Shown here: positions 53,368 through 63,997 of the stretch, in pieces
Numbering within the stretch: position 1 is the first letter of the stretch
How the letters are laid out: each line of letters begins with the position of its first letter
Assembly: GCA_017591395.1 (NCBI GenBank)
Contig: WEDG01004982.1
Location: 62,001 to 126,000 of the forward strand
Length of the DNA stretch: 64,000 nt
Source of the DNA: Schistocephalus solidus
Taxonomy: Eukaryota > Platyhelminthes > Cestoda > Diphyllobothriidea > Diphyllobothriidae
Reading direction: 5' to 3'
Made by a program: the position numbers and the translations under genes
Notes under the pieces: generated by a model
The model's database searches: none
The model's input: the letters and a program-made list of their open reading frames with translations, nothing else
What the model was told of the DNA's origin: nothing

Positions 53368-54866
53368 AACCACGTGATCAGAAGTTCTCCTTTATAACAG
53401 CTGGCTAATCCATAACCGGGCTCTTTTTGCCATGTTCTGGAATTTCATTTTTGCATTTACACACTTTCTAAAATACATGTTTGTTATGTTTGTGTCTTTC
53501 AACTCGTTTTTATCTCGTCTTCTACTTTGAAACTTGGAGCTATCTCGTTGCTTGCGATGAAGAGATCTGTAGAATGGAGGCAGTCTTACTTGGCTCATAA
53601 GAGAATGTGATCAGTCAGTAACAAGCCTTACATCTGAAAGATGCGAAATACGTAGTAAATCGCAATGAACCTTAGCTTTTAATGAATATTATGGAGTATC
53701 TGAATTTAACCTCTGTAAAATAGTCTTCCAATGCGTTTTTTGCAACCTTCTGGCATTGTGTTTACCGCCGCGCTGGTCCGTACTGTTTATAATTAGTTTT
53801 CACCGAATATAGCCACTATCTGTCGTGATCGGCTCAAAGATACCTAGTAGTATTTTTTGATTCAGAACTTGTACCATCGTCTTTTATTCTCTGATACGGA
53901 CAAATCTTTTCTATAAATTCCTTTACTATCCCCTGCGGGTGGCCGTAAATTTTCACAGAAGCACACGCCACCAGTTTTGACATGCACCTTTTGATGCACT
54001 CATTAGTTCGGGAAACGTACTTGCCGAATTGTCGGCTGGGAGATGTGTTGCCTCAGTTTCTTTTTAGGCACCTGTGGGTCGGTTGAGTGTACTGCAGTAG
54101 ATCGCCTCTTGACTTCCCATTCTTCGTCCCTTTTTCACACGGAAATTTGAAATGACAACGGCAAGCCCTCCTGGGAGGATTCATAAAATCGGTAAACTCG
54201 ACAGCTCTTTGGACTTAACGACCCAGAACTTTTTGTTCTCATTAAATCACCTTTTTCCTACACGAACCTTTCGAAGCCAGCCGACACGTAAAGAAGAGGA
54301 ATTAGAGGCTGTGGGTTGGCGAGTCCCAACTGGAAGACTGCTTAACTTCTTTTTTCCCCACCTCTCCCCGTCTCTACAGACCCAATCACCCGGACAGAGA
54401 GTATCCTCGCCTTTCAATTTACTCCGTATCTGACTGTAGACCTTCAGAAGTGCTCTTTCTGAACTCTTTTCGGGAAAGCGCCTTAGTGGCATTGAACCCT
54501 CATTTTTGGTGAGTCATGACGCTAGCCGCACTCACGAAAAGCGCACTTGATCGCACGGCCCCAGGAAGTGCCATAGGACTGGTAGCACAGTACGATATAA
54601 ACTTCTCCCGGCGATTGTTAAACATCTTCAGAAATTCTATATTTTATCTTGTGTCTGGGTCTGGAGTTTCGGTGGACACGCCGCTGGTAGGTTTTTAGCG
54701 GAGCGTGCTCTCCATCTCTGTACCAGCCCTGTGTCCATCGATTACAAAAGCGTGAGAAATGGAAGAGAATGCGAACAAGGAGTGCTTTAGCCCTGGAAGA
54801 AGAGCATTTTTCTCTATTTTCAGACAGAAAACTCTTCTACACATCGGTTCTGCACTCTCCTCTTAC
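53368..54866. other. 3' flank of RAD54B, no firm gene
   Basis: The RAD54B 3' untranslated region must begin here; no AATAAA was assigned. On the minus strand 54492-54247 is open (LLKVYSQIRSKLKGEDTLC) and could be a downstream exon of the 54867-55394 segment, but no splice sites were fixed. Confidence 0.35.
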
Positions 54867-55394
54867 CTGACCGTTTTTGAAACTCAGATACTGGGCTCGT
54901 CACACGCGATACCTCTCGTGGCACCACAACGTCCTGCTCTATCGGCGGCATTGACCTCAACTCGAATTCACCATCGGGGCCAGTGTAAAGTTTCGGCACC
55001 GACCCTTCGCTGTCTGGTTGCCGTCGCCGCCGTAGCTGCTGCTGCTGGGCGATGGGTGGGGAAGTATCTCGGGGGAGTTCGGTGGTGGCCACTTTGGCCA
55101 AACCAGGGTCTCCGGCAGCGGAGCCAGTTGGCCCTCAAAGACTCCCTAAAGATGGCCACAGTGAGTTGCCTCGCCTCGTTCAAACCACCAATCAGAAGAC
55201 CGGCCTTTAAGAGGGCGAAGAGGGGTGGAATGAACTGTAGGATATGCTCGAAGACCTGCATATACAGGAAGAGGTCCGATCCCGAAGTCTGTCGGTAGGT
55301 CGTCTTGACAACCAGCGTCCTCAAATTGGCCGACTCTCCTACGCCGGTCTCTTCGTAAACGATGACACCCATTTTGGTCGGGTGATCACCTGAA
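54867..55394 (-). CDS. Possible coding exon(s), unrecognised, minus strand
   Basis: Reading down the minus strand, CTTTTTTTCAG opens a frame with KMGVIVYEETGVGES, TLVVKTTYRQTSGSDLFL and a hydrophobic FIPPLFALLKAGLLIGG. A second frame, offset by one, carries KVATTELPRDTSPP, a QQQQLRRRR stretch and EFELRSMPPIEQDVVVPREV and ends at a good donor (TCAG|GTAAGA, 54867). A short intron with donor near 55165 and acceptor near 55139 or downstream could join them, in the style of the neighbouring genes, but I could not fix it. It would be a gene convergent with RAD54B. No family was recognised; one membrane segment is possible. Confidence 0.38.
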
Positions 55395-55879
55395 AAAAAG
55401 TATTATTTAGCGTGGGAGTAAAAGTGAGTTGCTGGTAAGTGCGTACTACATTAGACGCTGGTGAGAAGAATAACGAGAATTCATTCGGAACAGAGGATGG
55501 AGTATTTGATAGGCAAAGAAAGTTATGGTACGTTCTTTTTTAATGTTTCGCTTCATGAAGGTCATTGGCCCTTCAGTTCCAGGCGCGCTAACCCACGAGA
55601 ATATGCGCAAACATGCGCCTTATGACAGTCACCGTCTCCTAGCTTCCACTTGAACGTGCCACCTCTCGGCAAACGCAATACTTAGCACCTGGTTAGAGGC
55701 CCTTTAAAAGCGCCCCCTCGCGAGCATAGCCGTGCTCTCGCTAGCGGTCATTGCTGCTTTAAACAGCTCCACACAGTTCAGAAATGATAAATTGCTCCTA
55801 TTGGTACCTTCAGTCCCCTCTTGCTTATCTGCATTTGGCTTTACAATTTTAGTTCCCTGAGCGCACCCTCATCTTAGAT

Positions 55880-55880
<1 letters not shown>

Positions 55881-55940
<60 letters not shown>
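55881..55940. repeat. (AT)n microsatellite
   Basis: About 30 uninterrupted AT units. It sits at the 3' side of a minus-oriented repeat (55945-56340) and may be the element's microsatellite tail, as at 7343-7355. Confidence 0.8.
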
Positions 55941-55942
<2 letters not shown>

Positions 55943-55944
55943 GA

Positions 55945-56340
55945 AAAAAGGTCTCGTCGGAAAAAAAGAGTTGTACTCGTGAATTTTCAAGTTGGTCACA
56001 CCAACCCGTCGTCAGACGAAATGAACAGAGGAGAAATAAAGTGGTCAGATGACTAGTTTGTGCTACAGGACAGACAAGGACAGACAACAAACTGGGTTGA
56101 GAGTAATGGGCACATAATTGGATTGGGGCCGATTAGAGGGGGGGGCGGCTGTTAGGGCTCCCTGTGTCGGAGGCGAAAGGGGATTGCAAGTAATGCGACT
56201 GCAGACGGTAAACTTAATGGTCGACGATGCGGGATGAGGACAGAGGTAATTGCACCAATGTTGGAGGTGTTCATAGTTTCAACTGTTATGAGCCGTGTCA
56301 AGGGAGGGGTGGCCAGACAGTGAAATTCAACATGGTCCAG
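55945..56340 (-). repeat. Unclassified repeat ending in an (AT)n tail
   Basis: On the minus strand it runs ...CATCTGACCACTTTATTTCT, CGTCTGACGACGGGTTGGTG, GTACAACTCTTTTTTTCCGA and into the (TA)n tract. The end of a non-LTR or PLE-type element is the likely reading, but no protein is encoded here. Assigning it as mobile is inference. Confidence 0.3.
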
Positions 56341-56384
56341 AAAAGATAAGCGGCTGTGGTTATATAGGTATATAGCCCTCTCCC

Positions 56385-57040
56385 ACCCTCACTCCTGGCA
56401 TCACTTCCATTACTCCCACCATCATCGAGACCACATCCATCTACTCATCGCCTGTTACCCCCACCACCGCAACCACCACCGCCTTCACTACCACCACCAT
56501 CAGCGATGAGGAATCTCTCCTAAGCTGTACTCAATGCGACCGCACATTCACCTCACGCATCGGCCTGGTCGGTCACTGGCGAATACATCGTACAGAGACC
56601 GGTGAGCCAGTGCCTGGAGCAACATCACACAGCAGAGATCGTCGTCTCCACTGCCCACACTGCCCTCGCGCACTCACTCATCGCATGGGCCTATTCGGTC
56701 ACATGCGCATCCATGACAGTGGAATACACCACAACCGCCAACACTGATACACCATGCACACCCTCCGCTGCTGCCATTCTTAGCGCCCCTAACACCCCCA
56801 CTATCATGAACGACATCCCCCCGGCCTCTACCGATTTCTCCTGCCCACACTGCGCCCGCGACTTCAACTCACGCATCGGCCTGCTCGGTCACCTGCGAAT
56901 CCATCGCACGGAGGCTGGTGAAGCAGCGCCTGGGGCTCCGACATACAGTCGACGTGTCCGCCTCCACTGCCCTCATCGCTCCCGCACATTCACACCGCAT
57001 GCGACTATTCGAACACATGCTTATTCACAAAAACCTTCGG
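56385..57040 (+). mobile_element. LINE-tail fragment encoding C2H2 zinc fingers
   Basis: A Pro/Thr/Ser-rich stretch (from about 56385) precedes four C2H2 fingers: CTQCDRTFTSRIGLVGHWR (56526), CPHCPRALTHRMGLFGHMR (about 56654), CPHCARDFNSRIGLLGHLR (about 56842) and a damaged CPHRSRTFTPHATIR (second Cys now Arg). Fingers are joined by a HRTETGEPVPGA-type linker. A one-base insertion near 56733 shifts frame between fingers 2 and 3, and a TGA closes the first frame. Proteins with this finger-linker repeat follow reverse transcriptases in many copies in diphyllobothriid genomes, as I recall, so I read this as the C-terminal end of a LINE, not a host transcription factor. Confidence 0.65.
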
Positions 57041-57304
57041 TAAACCACCGGAGGCTAGGCTACATCAGCATACACTATCTACACCAATACATCGACAACA
57101 CCATCACAATTACCATTTACCAGAGTATATCACGGTTTCCTAGAAACCGTGGATGGGAAATCTGCCAATCTGACGCTTCCACCAGACCACGCCGTCGGCT
57201 CAGTGTATGTGCTGTGTGTGTCGAGTGGCTGACCAGTGGACTGGGAGTCAGACGGCGATAACTGCTCCATATCCCCTGAGTTTGTGAATCCTGGTGTGTG
57301 CGTT

Positions 57305-57620
57305 ATGGGGGCCAGGTCGTGCTGTGGTGCGCGAAGACGGGTACGCCGATCCGTCAGCCAATGCGCCCACTCCCACATCAGGCAACTGACCGGCTCGGAC
57401 AGTGTCTGATGGTGGGGGTTGGGGAGAGAGTGAGGTCGACAGCTCAGCGCATGTTCCTCACTATAAACAATCTGACGCGCTTGAAACTATCACGGTGCGC
57501 TAAAAGCCGTGGCTTGGAAGGTTGCCAACTTACGGGATAACTCGGACCACGTGGTCAGCCCAATGTGTGTTTTGTGTGGAGTGGCTGACTGGCGGACTGA
57601 GAGTCAGGTTGCAATGGCTC
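57305..57620 (+). repeat. R2 repeat, copy 1
   Basis: GGGGCCAGGTCGTG, GCAACTGACCGGCTCGGACA, GAGAGAGTGAGGTCGACA, CACTATAAACAATCTGACGC, GAAACTATCACGGTGCGCTA, GGAAGGTTGCCAACTTACGG, GTGTGTTTTGTGTGGAGTGG and GCTGACTGGCGGACTGAGAG. It matches 58198-58510 almost base for base in its second half. Confidence 0.8.
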
Positions 57621-57649
57621 CTTCTTAATGTGGCCTTTATGGCACTCCC

Positions 57650-57908
57650 AATCCGTGGGATCCGAGTTAGGTGTGGTGGCACGCCCAGGGGCGGCTCCGG
57701 CCGCGCCAGCCACCTGCGCCTTCTCCCATCTCCGGTCTTCTTGACTCTGTCTTGACACCTGACTCAGGTGATGGAGGAGGAGAGAGTGCGGTATCTGCAG
57801 CGCAAGGCTACTATCACTTAAAATTAATTCATGCGCAATTCACCGTCCCTGCACCACCTGGTGTGGAGCATACGGTGGACCTCGTCGAAATCGACGGTCG
57901 AACTGCCA
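57650..57908 (-). repeat. R1 dispersed repeat, minus strand
   Basis: A complete R1 in minus sense: begins at TTCGACCGTCGATTTCGACG (minus, near 57905) and ends at CACGGATTGGGAGTGCC near 57643. Directly follows R2 copy 1. Confidence 0.78.
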
Positions 57909-58195
57909 TATAGCTCTCTCCCATCTCCGGTCTTCTTGACTGTGTCATGTGACCGGGCTCAGGTGGGGGAGGAGAAGAGATTGCGGTAACGTTAAGCGCC
58001 ACGGTTGGAAGGTTGCCAACTGACAATTACACTTAGACCTCGCAGTTAGTCCGATGTGTGTTGTGTGGAGTGGCTGACTGGTGATCTGTGAGTCAGGCTG
58101 CGATGGCTCCTTCTTAACGTGACCTCTGGCTATCTCACACATGTGAGATGTAAGCCGTTCAACCCCCCGTTGTGTGAAATCCTAATGCTCGTTTT
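57908..58195. repeat. R1 and R2 partial copies
   Basis: 57912-57995 repeats the R1 stretch CTCCCATCTCCGGTCTTCTT in minus sense; 57995-58130 repeats the R2 end (GGTTGGAAGGTTGCCAACTG, GTGTGTTGTGTGGAGTGGCT, CTGTGAGTCAGGCTGCGATG). A nested, partly duplicated array. Confidence 0.6.
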
Positions 58196-58197
58196 TG

Positions 58198-58510
58198 GGG
58201 GGCCAGGTCATGTACGTAGTACACGTAGACGAGGTCACCAGCAGCTGCACCCACATCCGCATCAGACAACTGACCGGCTCGGACAGTGGTTTGACTGTGG
58301 GGAGTGTGGGAGAGAGTGAGGTCGACATCTCAGCGCATGTTTCTCACTATAAACAATCTGACGCGCTTGAAACTATCACGGTGCGCTAAAGGCCGTGGCT
58401 TGGAAGGTTGCAAACTTACGGGATAACTCGGACCGCGTGGTCAAACCAATGTGTGTTTTGTGTGGAGTGGCTGACTGGCGGGCTGAGAGTCAGGCTGCAA
58501 TGACTCCTTC
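58198..58510 (+). repeat. R2 repeat, copy 2
   Basis: GGGGCCAGGTCATG, CAACTGACCGGCTCGGACAG, GAGAGAGTGAGGTCGACATC, CACTATAAACAATCTGACGC, GAAACTATCACGGTGCGCTA. The offset from copy 1 is about 893 bp, and the neighbouring R1 is repeated with it. Confidence 0.8.
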
Positions 58511-58539
58511 TTAATGTGGCCTTTATGGCACTCCCACTC

Positions 58540-58765
58540 CGTGGGATCTGAGCCACGTGTGGTGGTACGCCCAGGGGCGGTTCCGGCCACACCAGCCACC
58601 TGCGTCCTCTCTCGGTTCTACTAATAAGATGTTAATGAAGATATGTTACGCTTGCATTCGCGGTCAGCCACAGCGTCCGAGTCCATCTCCAGTTACCTGA
58701 GTACAGTCCTGTTATCGGGACCCAGCTGGTGAGGAAGGAGAGTGTACGGTAGATGCTGCAGTAGG
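58540..58765 (-). repeat. R1 dispersed repeat, interrupted, minus strand
   Basis: CACTCCCACTCCGTGGGATC, GGTGGTACGCCCAGGGGCGG (R1 end in minus sense) and, after about 70 unrelated bases, GGAAGGAGAGTGTACGGTAG with ATGCTGCAG (R1 middle). The inner part is lost. Confidence 0.55.
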
Positions 58766-59180
58766 TTAGAGCGATGAGCTTCTGACCAACAGGTCGCGGG
58801 TTCGAGCCTCGGGTGCCGCAAAACCTGAGATTGGGTGTGATTGTCTAAGTAAGAGAAGTAGAAGAAGAAGAAGTAGATGCAATCGCAGCTACTTCATCTC
58901 ATTTACTGCCTGGGACTCGCATTTTTCGGTTTTATCGGCAAAGTTCATTCTGCCTAGTACTAGCCGCCATGTGGCCACTGGCGGAGCTCAGGAGTGAGCC
59001 CCAAAGTACAACGGGATGAGGCAGTCCCGTAACCGATCGGTGAAAACCCATCTAACATTGTTAATGTTCCCTATCTAAACCAGCAAGATAACGAATCCGT
59101 GGCGTAGTGGGCGAGAGCATTGGACCTCTAACCAACAGGTCACAGACTCGAGCCGCCAATGCCACAACACCTGAGGGCAT
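58750..59180 (+). repeat. Tandem pair of tRNA-headed repeats
   Basis: Head one: GGTTAGAGCGATGAGCTTCT, GACCAACAGGTCGCGGGTTC, GAGCCTCGGGTGCC (58766-58825). Body with a small (GAA)n, then TAGTACTAGCCGCCATGTGG, GGCGGAGCTCAGGAGTGAGC and CGATCGGTGAAAACC. Head two: AACGAATCCGTGGCGTAGTG, GACCTCTAACCAACAGGTCA (59088-59150). The heads are about 330 nt apart. Confidence 0.68.
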
Positions 59181-59189
59181 ACGATGGGC

Positions 59190-62160
59190 GTCATTGCTTG
59201 CGACAGTTGAGCTGTCATATTTTTATGGACGGAAAATTATACAAAACCTCAATCAGACTGGCGGAAGAACTGTGCGGTGATCTCGAGGTATAAATTATCT
59301 TCCATTGCAAGTAATTCTACTTCGAACTACACTTTTTCACTAGACGACACCGATGCTTTTAAGCTACTGCCTTATGTCGGTTTCTGGAAAAATTTACGCA
59401 GCCTTTTGTGACCTTTTCTGAAAAATGGATTAGAGAAAGATTGTGCCTTTTTGGGTGATAAGTATCAAATTGGGCACAGTTTTTTGCGTTAGAACTAGTT
59501 GCATGATAATTCTATGACAGTCTAGGGCCCTTCTGCTTGTGCTGACAAGTCCAAGATACTTAGTTCACCAAAGCAGATGTTAGCATTTAGAACTATTTAG
59601 GCCCATTAAGCTTGCATGATAAGGAATGTTAAATGACTATGCACTAGGATTAGCCGCTATGTTGGTAAACTCAAGCTATTTTTTCACTTAAATGGGAATA
59701 ATACGCAGTGAGTACTTTATCACTGCGGATTCGCATAGCAACAGTAATGTCTGGGCAGAGCCATTTCGTTGATTTCCTAACCCTAGCTACCGAATGACAG
59801 AGTTTCCGGCTATAGAATTTATTTTAAATTGTTCTTTGCTGATAGTCAAAATTCTAGTGACCGTCGTGGGTGAAAAATGCTCATTTAGAGACAGCTAATT
59901 GAACATCGTTTAGTGTCATCCCGAAACGTTCTCCCTCTACCCAATCGATGGGTAATCTTTGTTCCCTTGAGCTACTGAGCTCAGTTGGTTTCTATGCCAG
60001 AGGTGGAGACAAGGGCCTGAATCAAATTTCCTGCAACTTATTTAATTGAGAGGAATGAATGACAATGTTATAAAAACTATAGGCCTCTGCTGGACATAAA
60101 AAATATTTCCGTCCAAATCTGCCAATCTGCCAATGGAATAAAGGAAGGATAAATCACTGTGACGTCGTTCCTGCAGCATTTTTTGAAACAATGAACGGAA
60201 TGGTCCAATTAAAAATGCAAAGTCCGACATATCCAGAATGAGTGCTTTTTACTCACAGAGGCGCATAACCTCCGGTTGAGTGATAAATGTCCTCCAACTC
60301 TAACGTGGATAAAGTAAGTCCTCGGCTGCGGGAAGAATACATTGAAAAAAATGTTGTAAAAAATTACTGCACTGGTGAACAAAACGGATTTTCTTCCAAC
60401 CTGCCGGGGTAGAATACACCAACAAAGAGAATGGTTCTCATTTCGCCGTTAGATACAAACCATGAATTGTCTAGCGACATATGGAAAAGTAGTTGGTACT
60501 GCAAGTTACATGAAACGTAAGAACAGTTAAACGTCAGCGAACTGCAACAGGTTGCTACCCTTGATTTCTAAAATTGCAACTTCCAATTTTAAAACGTCAG
60601 AGGATAAACTGCATTAGAAAAACTACTTAGTGACTTGGCAACTTTCTAAGCAGAGTCTCATCCCGTCAAAAATGCCTCTCATGCGAAAATCACTGTCTGA
60701 GTGCATGATGAACAGCAATAATTTATAGGAAACTGAAAAATACCATCAGAATATACCCATTTATTTTGTAGTATTTTTAACCTTAGCTTAGTGTACTGAC
60801 ATCGTTTTGTTCTACGTTCATCGTTACAAGTGCAAAAATACTTAAAGTGGTTCATGACAGGTTTTCTTCGCAGTATCACCCACATTTAAATTAACCCTCT
60901 AGACGAGATTTAAGCATGGGTGGGCTATGCAAATTTACCAGCTTGCACAGTCTTTAGCCGAAGATTAATAACTATCCTCATGGTCTAAGCGAAGTTTCTG
61001 TGCGAATGAGCTGAGTAACACACAGTGTGCGGTCATGTAAAAAAATATGTTTCGTCATGCTGAGTCGTTTTTGTTCAGTCCTTTTTGAACTTTTTAAAAT
61101 CTGATAGCTACAACCACTATTTTTAATCTAGACTGCGAATTTGTGGGTTCTCTGTATGAATTTGAGTCTTGGGATTTGAGAACTTCTGAATAGAAAATTA
61201 CAAGAAGGAATTGCAAGAACGTAATATGCGACCCAACTTAGGAAACAAAGGATAGGTCAGAGTGTAATACGTGACCTTACTACATGCCAACAAAATCTTA
61301 ACTACATAGTTTGTGTCCGTTATGGTTAGCACCTGATGCCGGGGCGGTAGGGTCAGATAATATTTCATTGGCGGAGGGAGGACAGAAGTACCGAGTCAAA
61401 TGGCAACTATCCAAACGACAACTATCAGAATGCTGCGGTAGTTTAAAAATGCATCCGTTGTACTCTGATGATAAAAGATCAGGCAGAACGAGTCTCATTA
61501 TTACTGTCGTCAAGAGTCCAAATAAAACTTGTCCAGATCAGTTAGGAATTATTTTGCGCATATTGGTCGGCGTGAGGTAAAGCCACCGGATCTCACAATC
61601 CGCATACTTTTCGGGGCAACAAACTATTTGCGGTTCCTACTAACTGGGCAATGAATGCTAACCCTAACGAAAACAATGGATATGGTTAGGATTAATTTGA
61701 CGCTCCCTATTTCCTCATTTAATCCCATCTATAAAAATTTTATTACCACCAGTCTCGTATTACTTACTGATTTATCTTTTGTTCCTTGAATTGAATCACA
61801 TATTACGTTCTTGCCGAAAGAATTATTGAAATCTGTTGCTGGCACATTAATAGGAGGTAGCAGCAGAATGACAACTTCAGGTACGATTTATGACCATTAA
61901 CAGCTACAGCTATTCGGCAAGACACGCGAATAGGAATCCCCTATTCCGGTGGCCTAGTGAGAATTTATAGGGATAGTAGGGTCGGCGTTTAGGCCTATGC
62001 TTAACCCTAGGGTCAAGGTATGCGGTAGGACAAGGAAATGTTTACCCTTCTTAAGCTGCTGCGCAATACCACCAGTATTACCAAGTATTACCACGCCTTG
62101 TCAAACATTTCTTTTGCAATGCTCATTCGGCTGGGTACCGCACTTGAAATAAAAAAGAGA
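59190..62160. other. No gene seen
   Basis: AT-rich, short frames only. The exon for span 7 of the receptor would be expected here on the minus strand; I could not find it. Weak CCCTAA-like bits lie at 61658-61690 and near 61999. Confidence 0.5.
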
Positions 62161-62207
62161 CTACTGCCCATGTAAACGGCAACGTCCACTTATGCGGAAA
62201 AACGTAC

Positions 62208-63262
62208 CTGCGAATAGAAAGTACTTAATTCCGTAGTAAAGGAGTCTAGGGAAGATGGATGAACCATTGAGCATGTAGAAAATAGGAAGAATCCAAACTG
62301 CCTGGTCAAGAAGACGGCGTTTCAGGAAGGGAGATCGCAGCAGCCTTGCATGTCTCTCCAACTGCAACTGTACGAAATGCGCATGTCTTTTGCGAGACAA
62401 ACACAGTCTTTGAAAGACAGACTATACCGGCCAGAATCGGAATTACGCAGGGCAGAATCTCACCGATCAGATGATCTGCCAGGGGCCAGAAATATGAGAC
62501 GAAAATGGGATTTAGTGGCCAGGACGACAGGAAATCACACTGATAGAGGACATCCGCACTGTCTCCGGATGCAATGTGGTTCTCCACGCCGGATAGGTCA
62601 AAAGTCCAGAAGAACTGACTGTCCATGGTGCCCATCAGAGCAATGGCCAAAATTAGAATATTGTATGCACAATTTCGGTTAAAGGAGGTGTAATGGTATC
62701 TAGGACTTTTGGCATATCTCAGGGTATCGAGAGCCAGACCAAGGTAGAGAAGGCTCTGCACATGTCGGAAGCAGCTGTTTGCCATGGACAGCGACTGACA
62801 GGCAGATCGGCCGACGAACTGCGCGATAGTCAGCACCCGGATGCCTTTGAACAGGATCAGAAGACAATCTGCGAGCTGGAGAATTAGGCTTATGAACTCC
62901 AGAATGAGAATATACACCAAGAAGCTGGCGATGGGCAGTTTCGTGCAGGAAAGTTTCCGCATTGCATGCAGGATTGGCAAGTAAAGTAGAATGGCAGAAA
63001 TGTACAGAAAGGGGAGGATTACAGCCCAGAGACCGGGTGTTTGAAGCTTAATTAGATCATTCACCAACAGAATGGTTTTGCTAGTATTCTGATTCCAACC
63101 TTGATGACCAACTCCATCAAAGAATGAAAATGAACCATGAAGATTCTGAAGTACTTTGCTAGTCAATGAGAGCTGCTTCTGATCGTGAAAGTCCCACGTT
63201 GCAGAAGCAGATTCGATGTTCGATCCCAGGGCATCGACTAGAAGGAGAGAATTAGTTTGTGT
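62208..63262 (-). CDS. Seven-transmembrane rhodopsin-like receptor (partial gene)
   Basis: Probable G-protein-coupled receptor in the plasma membrane; ligand unknown. Exon 63262-62405 encodes an extracellular N-terminus with NxS/T sites, then five hydrophobic spans. Span 2 has QLADCLL (LxxxD-like), span 3 starts with a Cys and ends LALDTLRYAKSPRYH (DRY-like, with two inserted residues), loop 2 has YQCDF, and span 5 has ILPCVIPIL. The second exon (62367-62208) holds a basic loop and span 6, then donor LFAG|GTACGT. The frames of the two exons differ; an intron of 31 or 37 nt (up to 43 with an alternative acceptor) joins them. The only early in-frame initiator is GTG, so an upstream exon is needed (acceptor ACACCCAG, exon from 63262). 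Span 7 was not found. No subfamily could be assigned; it may be a platyhelminth-specific orphan. Confidence 0.68.
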
Positions 63263-63299
63263 CTGGGTGTCAAGTAAAAGAAAAATCGGCACTATCACC

Positions 63300-63904
63300 G
63301 AAAATGTTTTAGCGCAGAGTGCTCTCTGCCCTTTTCCTAAGTTTAACGCTAAGTTCGGTAAATATTTTTGATTTAAGTTATGATGGGAGCCTCAACATTT
63401 ACAATATTACTGAGAAATCCACGGAAAACTCAACAATAAATACGGTTAGAATAAAAACCTTGATGGTAACATTGTACAGCCGTAGGAAATCAATTGGAAA
63501 CCGTTTTGGTCCTGGCTAGGGTGTAAGCCCTCTATTTAATTAAAAATCCGTTAAATTAAGCCAACTTTCCGAGTAAAAATCTACTGGAAAATTGCTTATT
63601 ATGAGATATAGAATAAAAAGGATAATGAATTGTTTTCAAGCGAAAAATAACCTTAACTCCTACCTTCCAGACTCCGTATGAACTGCGAACGACTAAATTA
63701 GCTCACTCTATAGCAGGATAGACGCGTAAGTGGCTGCCTGGAGGATTGTGTTTCTCTTCGATTTGAATGACGGCATCTACTAGGAAAGCCAGAGTGTGGA
63801 ATTTATGATATGTCCCCATAAAGTAAACAGGAATTAGAACGCCTCCAGGAATACACAGGGTCCTGCGCCGAATTCCGGGTAGGGCAAAAAGTCTCATTTG
63901 CTCA
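63300..63904. other. No gene seen
   Basis: AT-rich. An initiating exon of the receptor should lie here or beyond the right edge, but none could be supported. Confidence 0.4.
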
Positions 63905-63997
63905 CTCTTACACTAACTTTGACTGAAACCTTAAATGTCACCCTAATTTTAAGCCCAACGCTACCCTTAACACTTACCTTACCCTAACCCTCATCCT
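63905..63997. repeat. Degenerate telomere-like (CCCTAA)n block at the window edge
   Basis: CACCCTAATTTTAAGCCC, CTACCCTTAACAC, TTACCTTACCCTAACCCTCA. It runs to the window end and may go on. Confidence 0.5.

Noticed and set aside
56602..57261. 220-codon frame as a host zinc-finger transcription factor gene
   Set aside because: The frame starts out of phase with the first two fingers, has a damaged fourth finger, runs into unrelated repeat sequence, and resembles a high-copy LINE tail.
62350..62887. Plus-strand open frames opposite the receptor
   Set aside because: They are the complement of a clear membrane-protein frame and have no recognisable protein.
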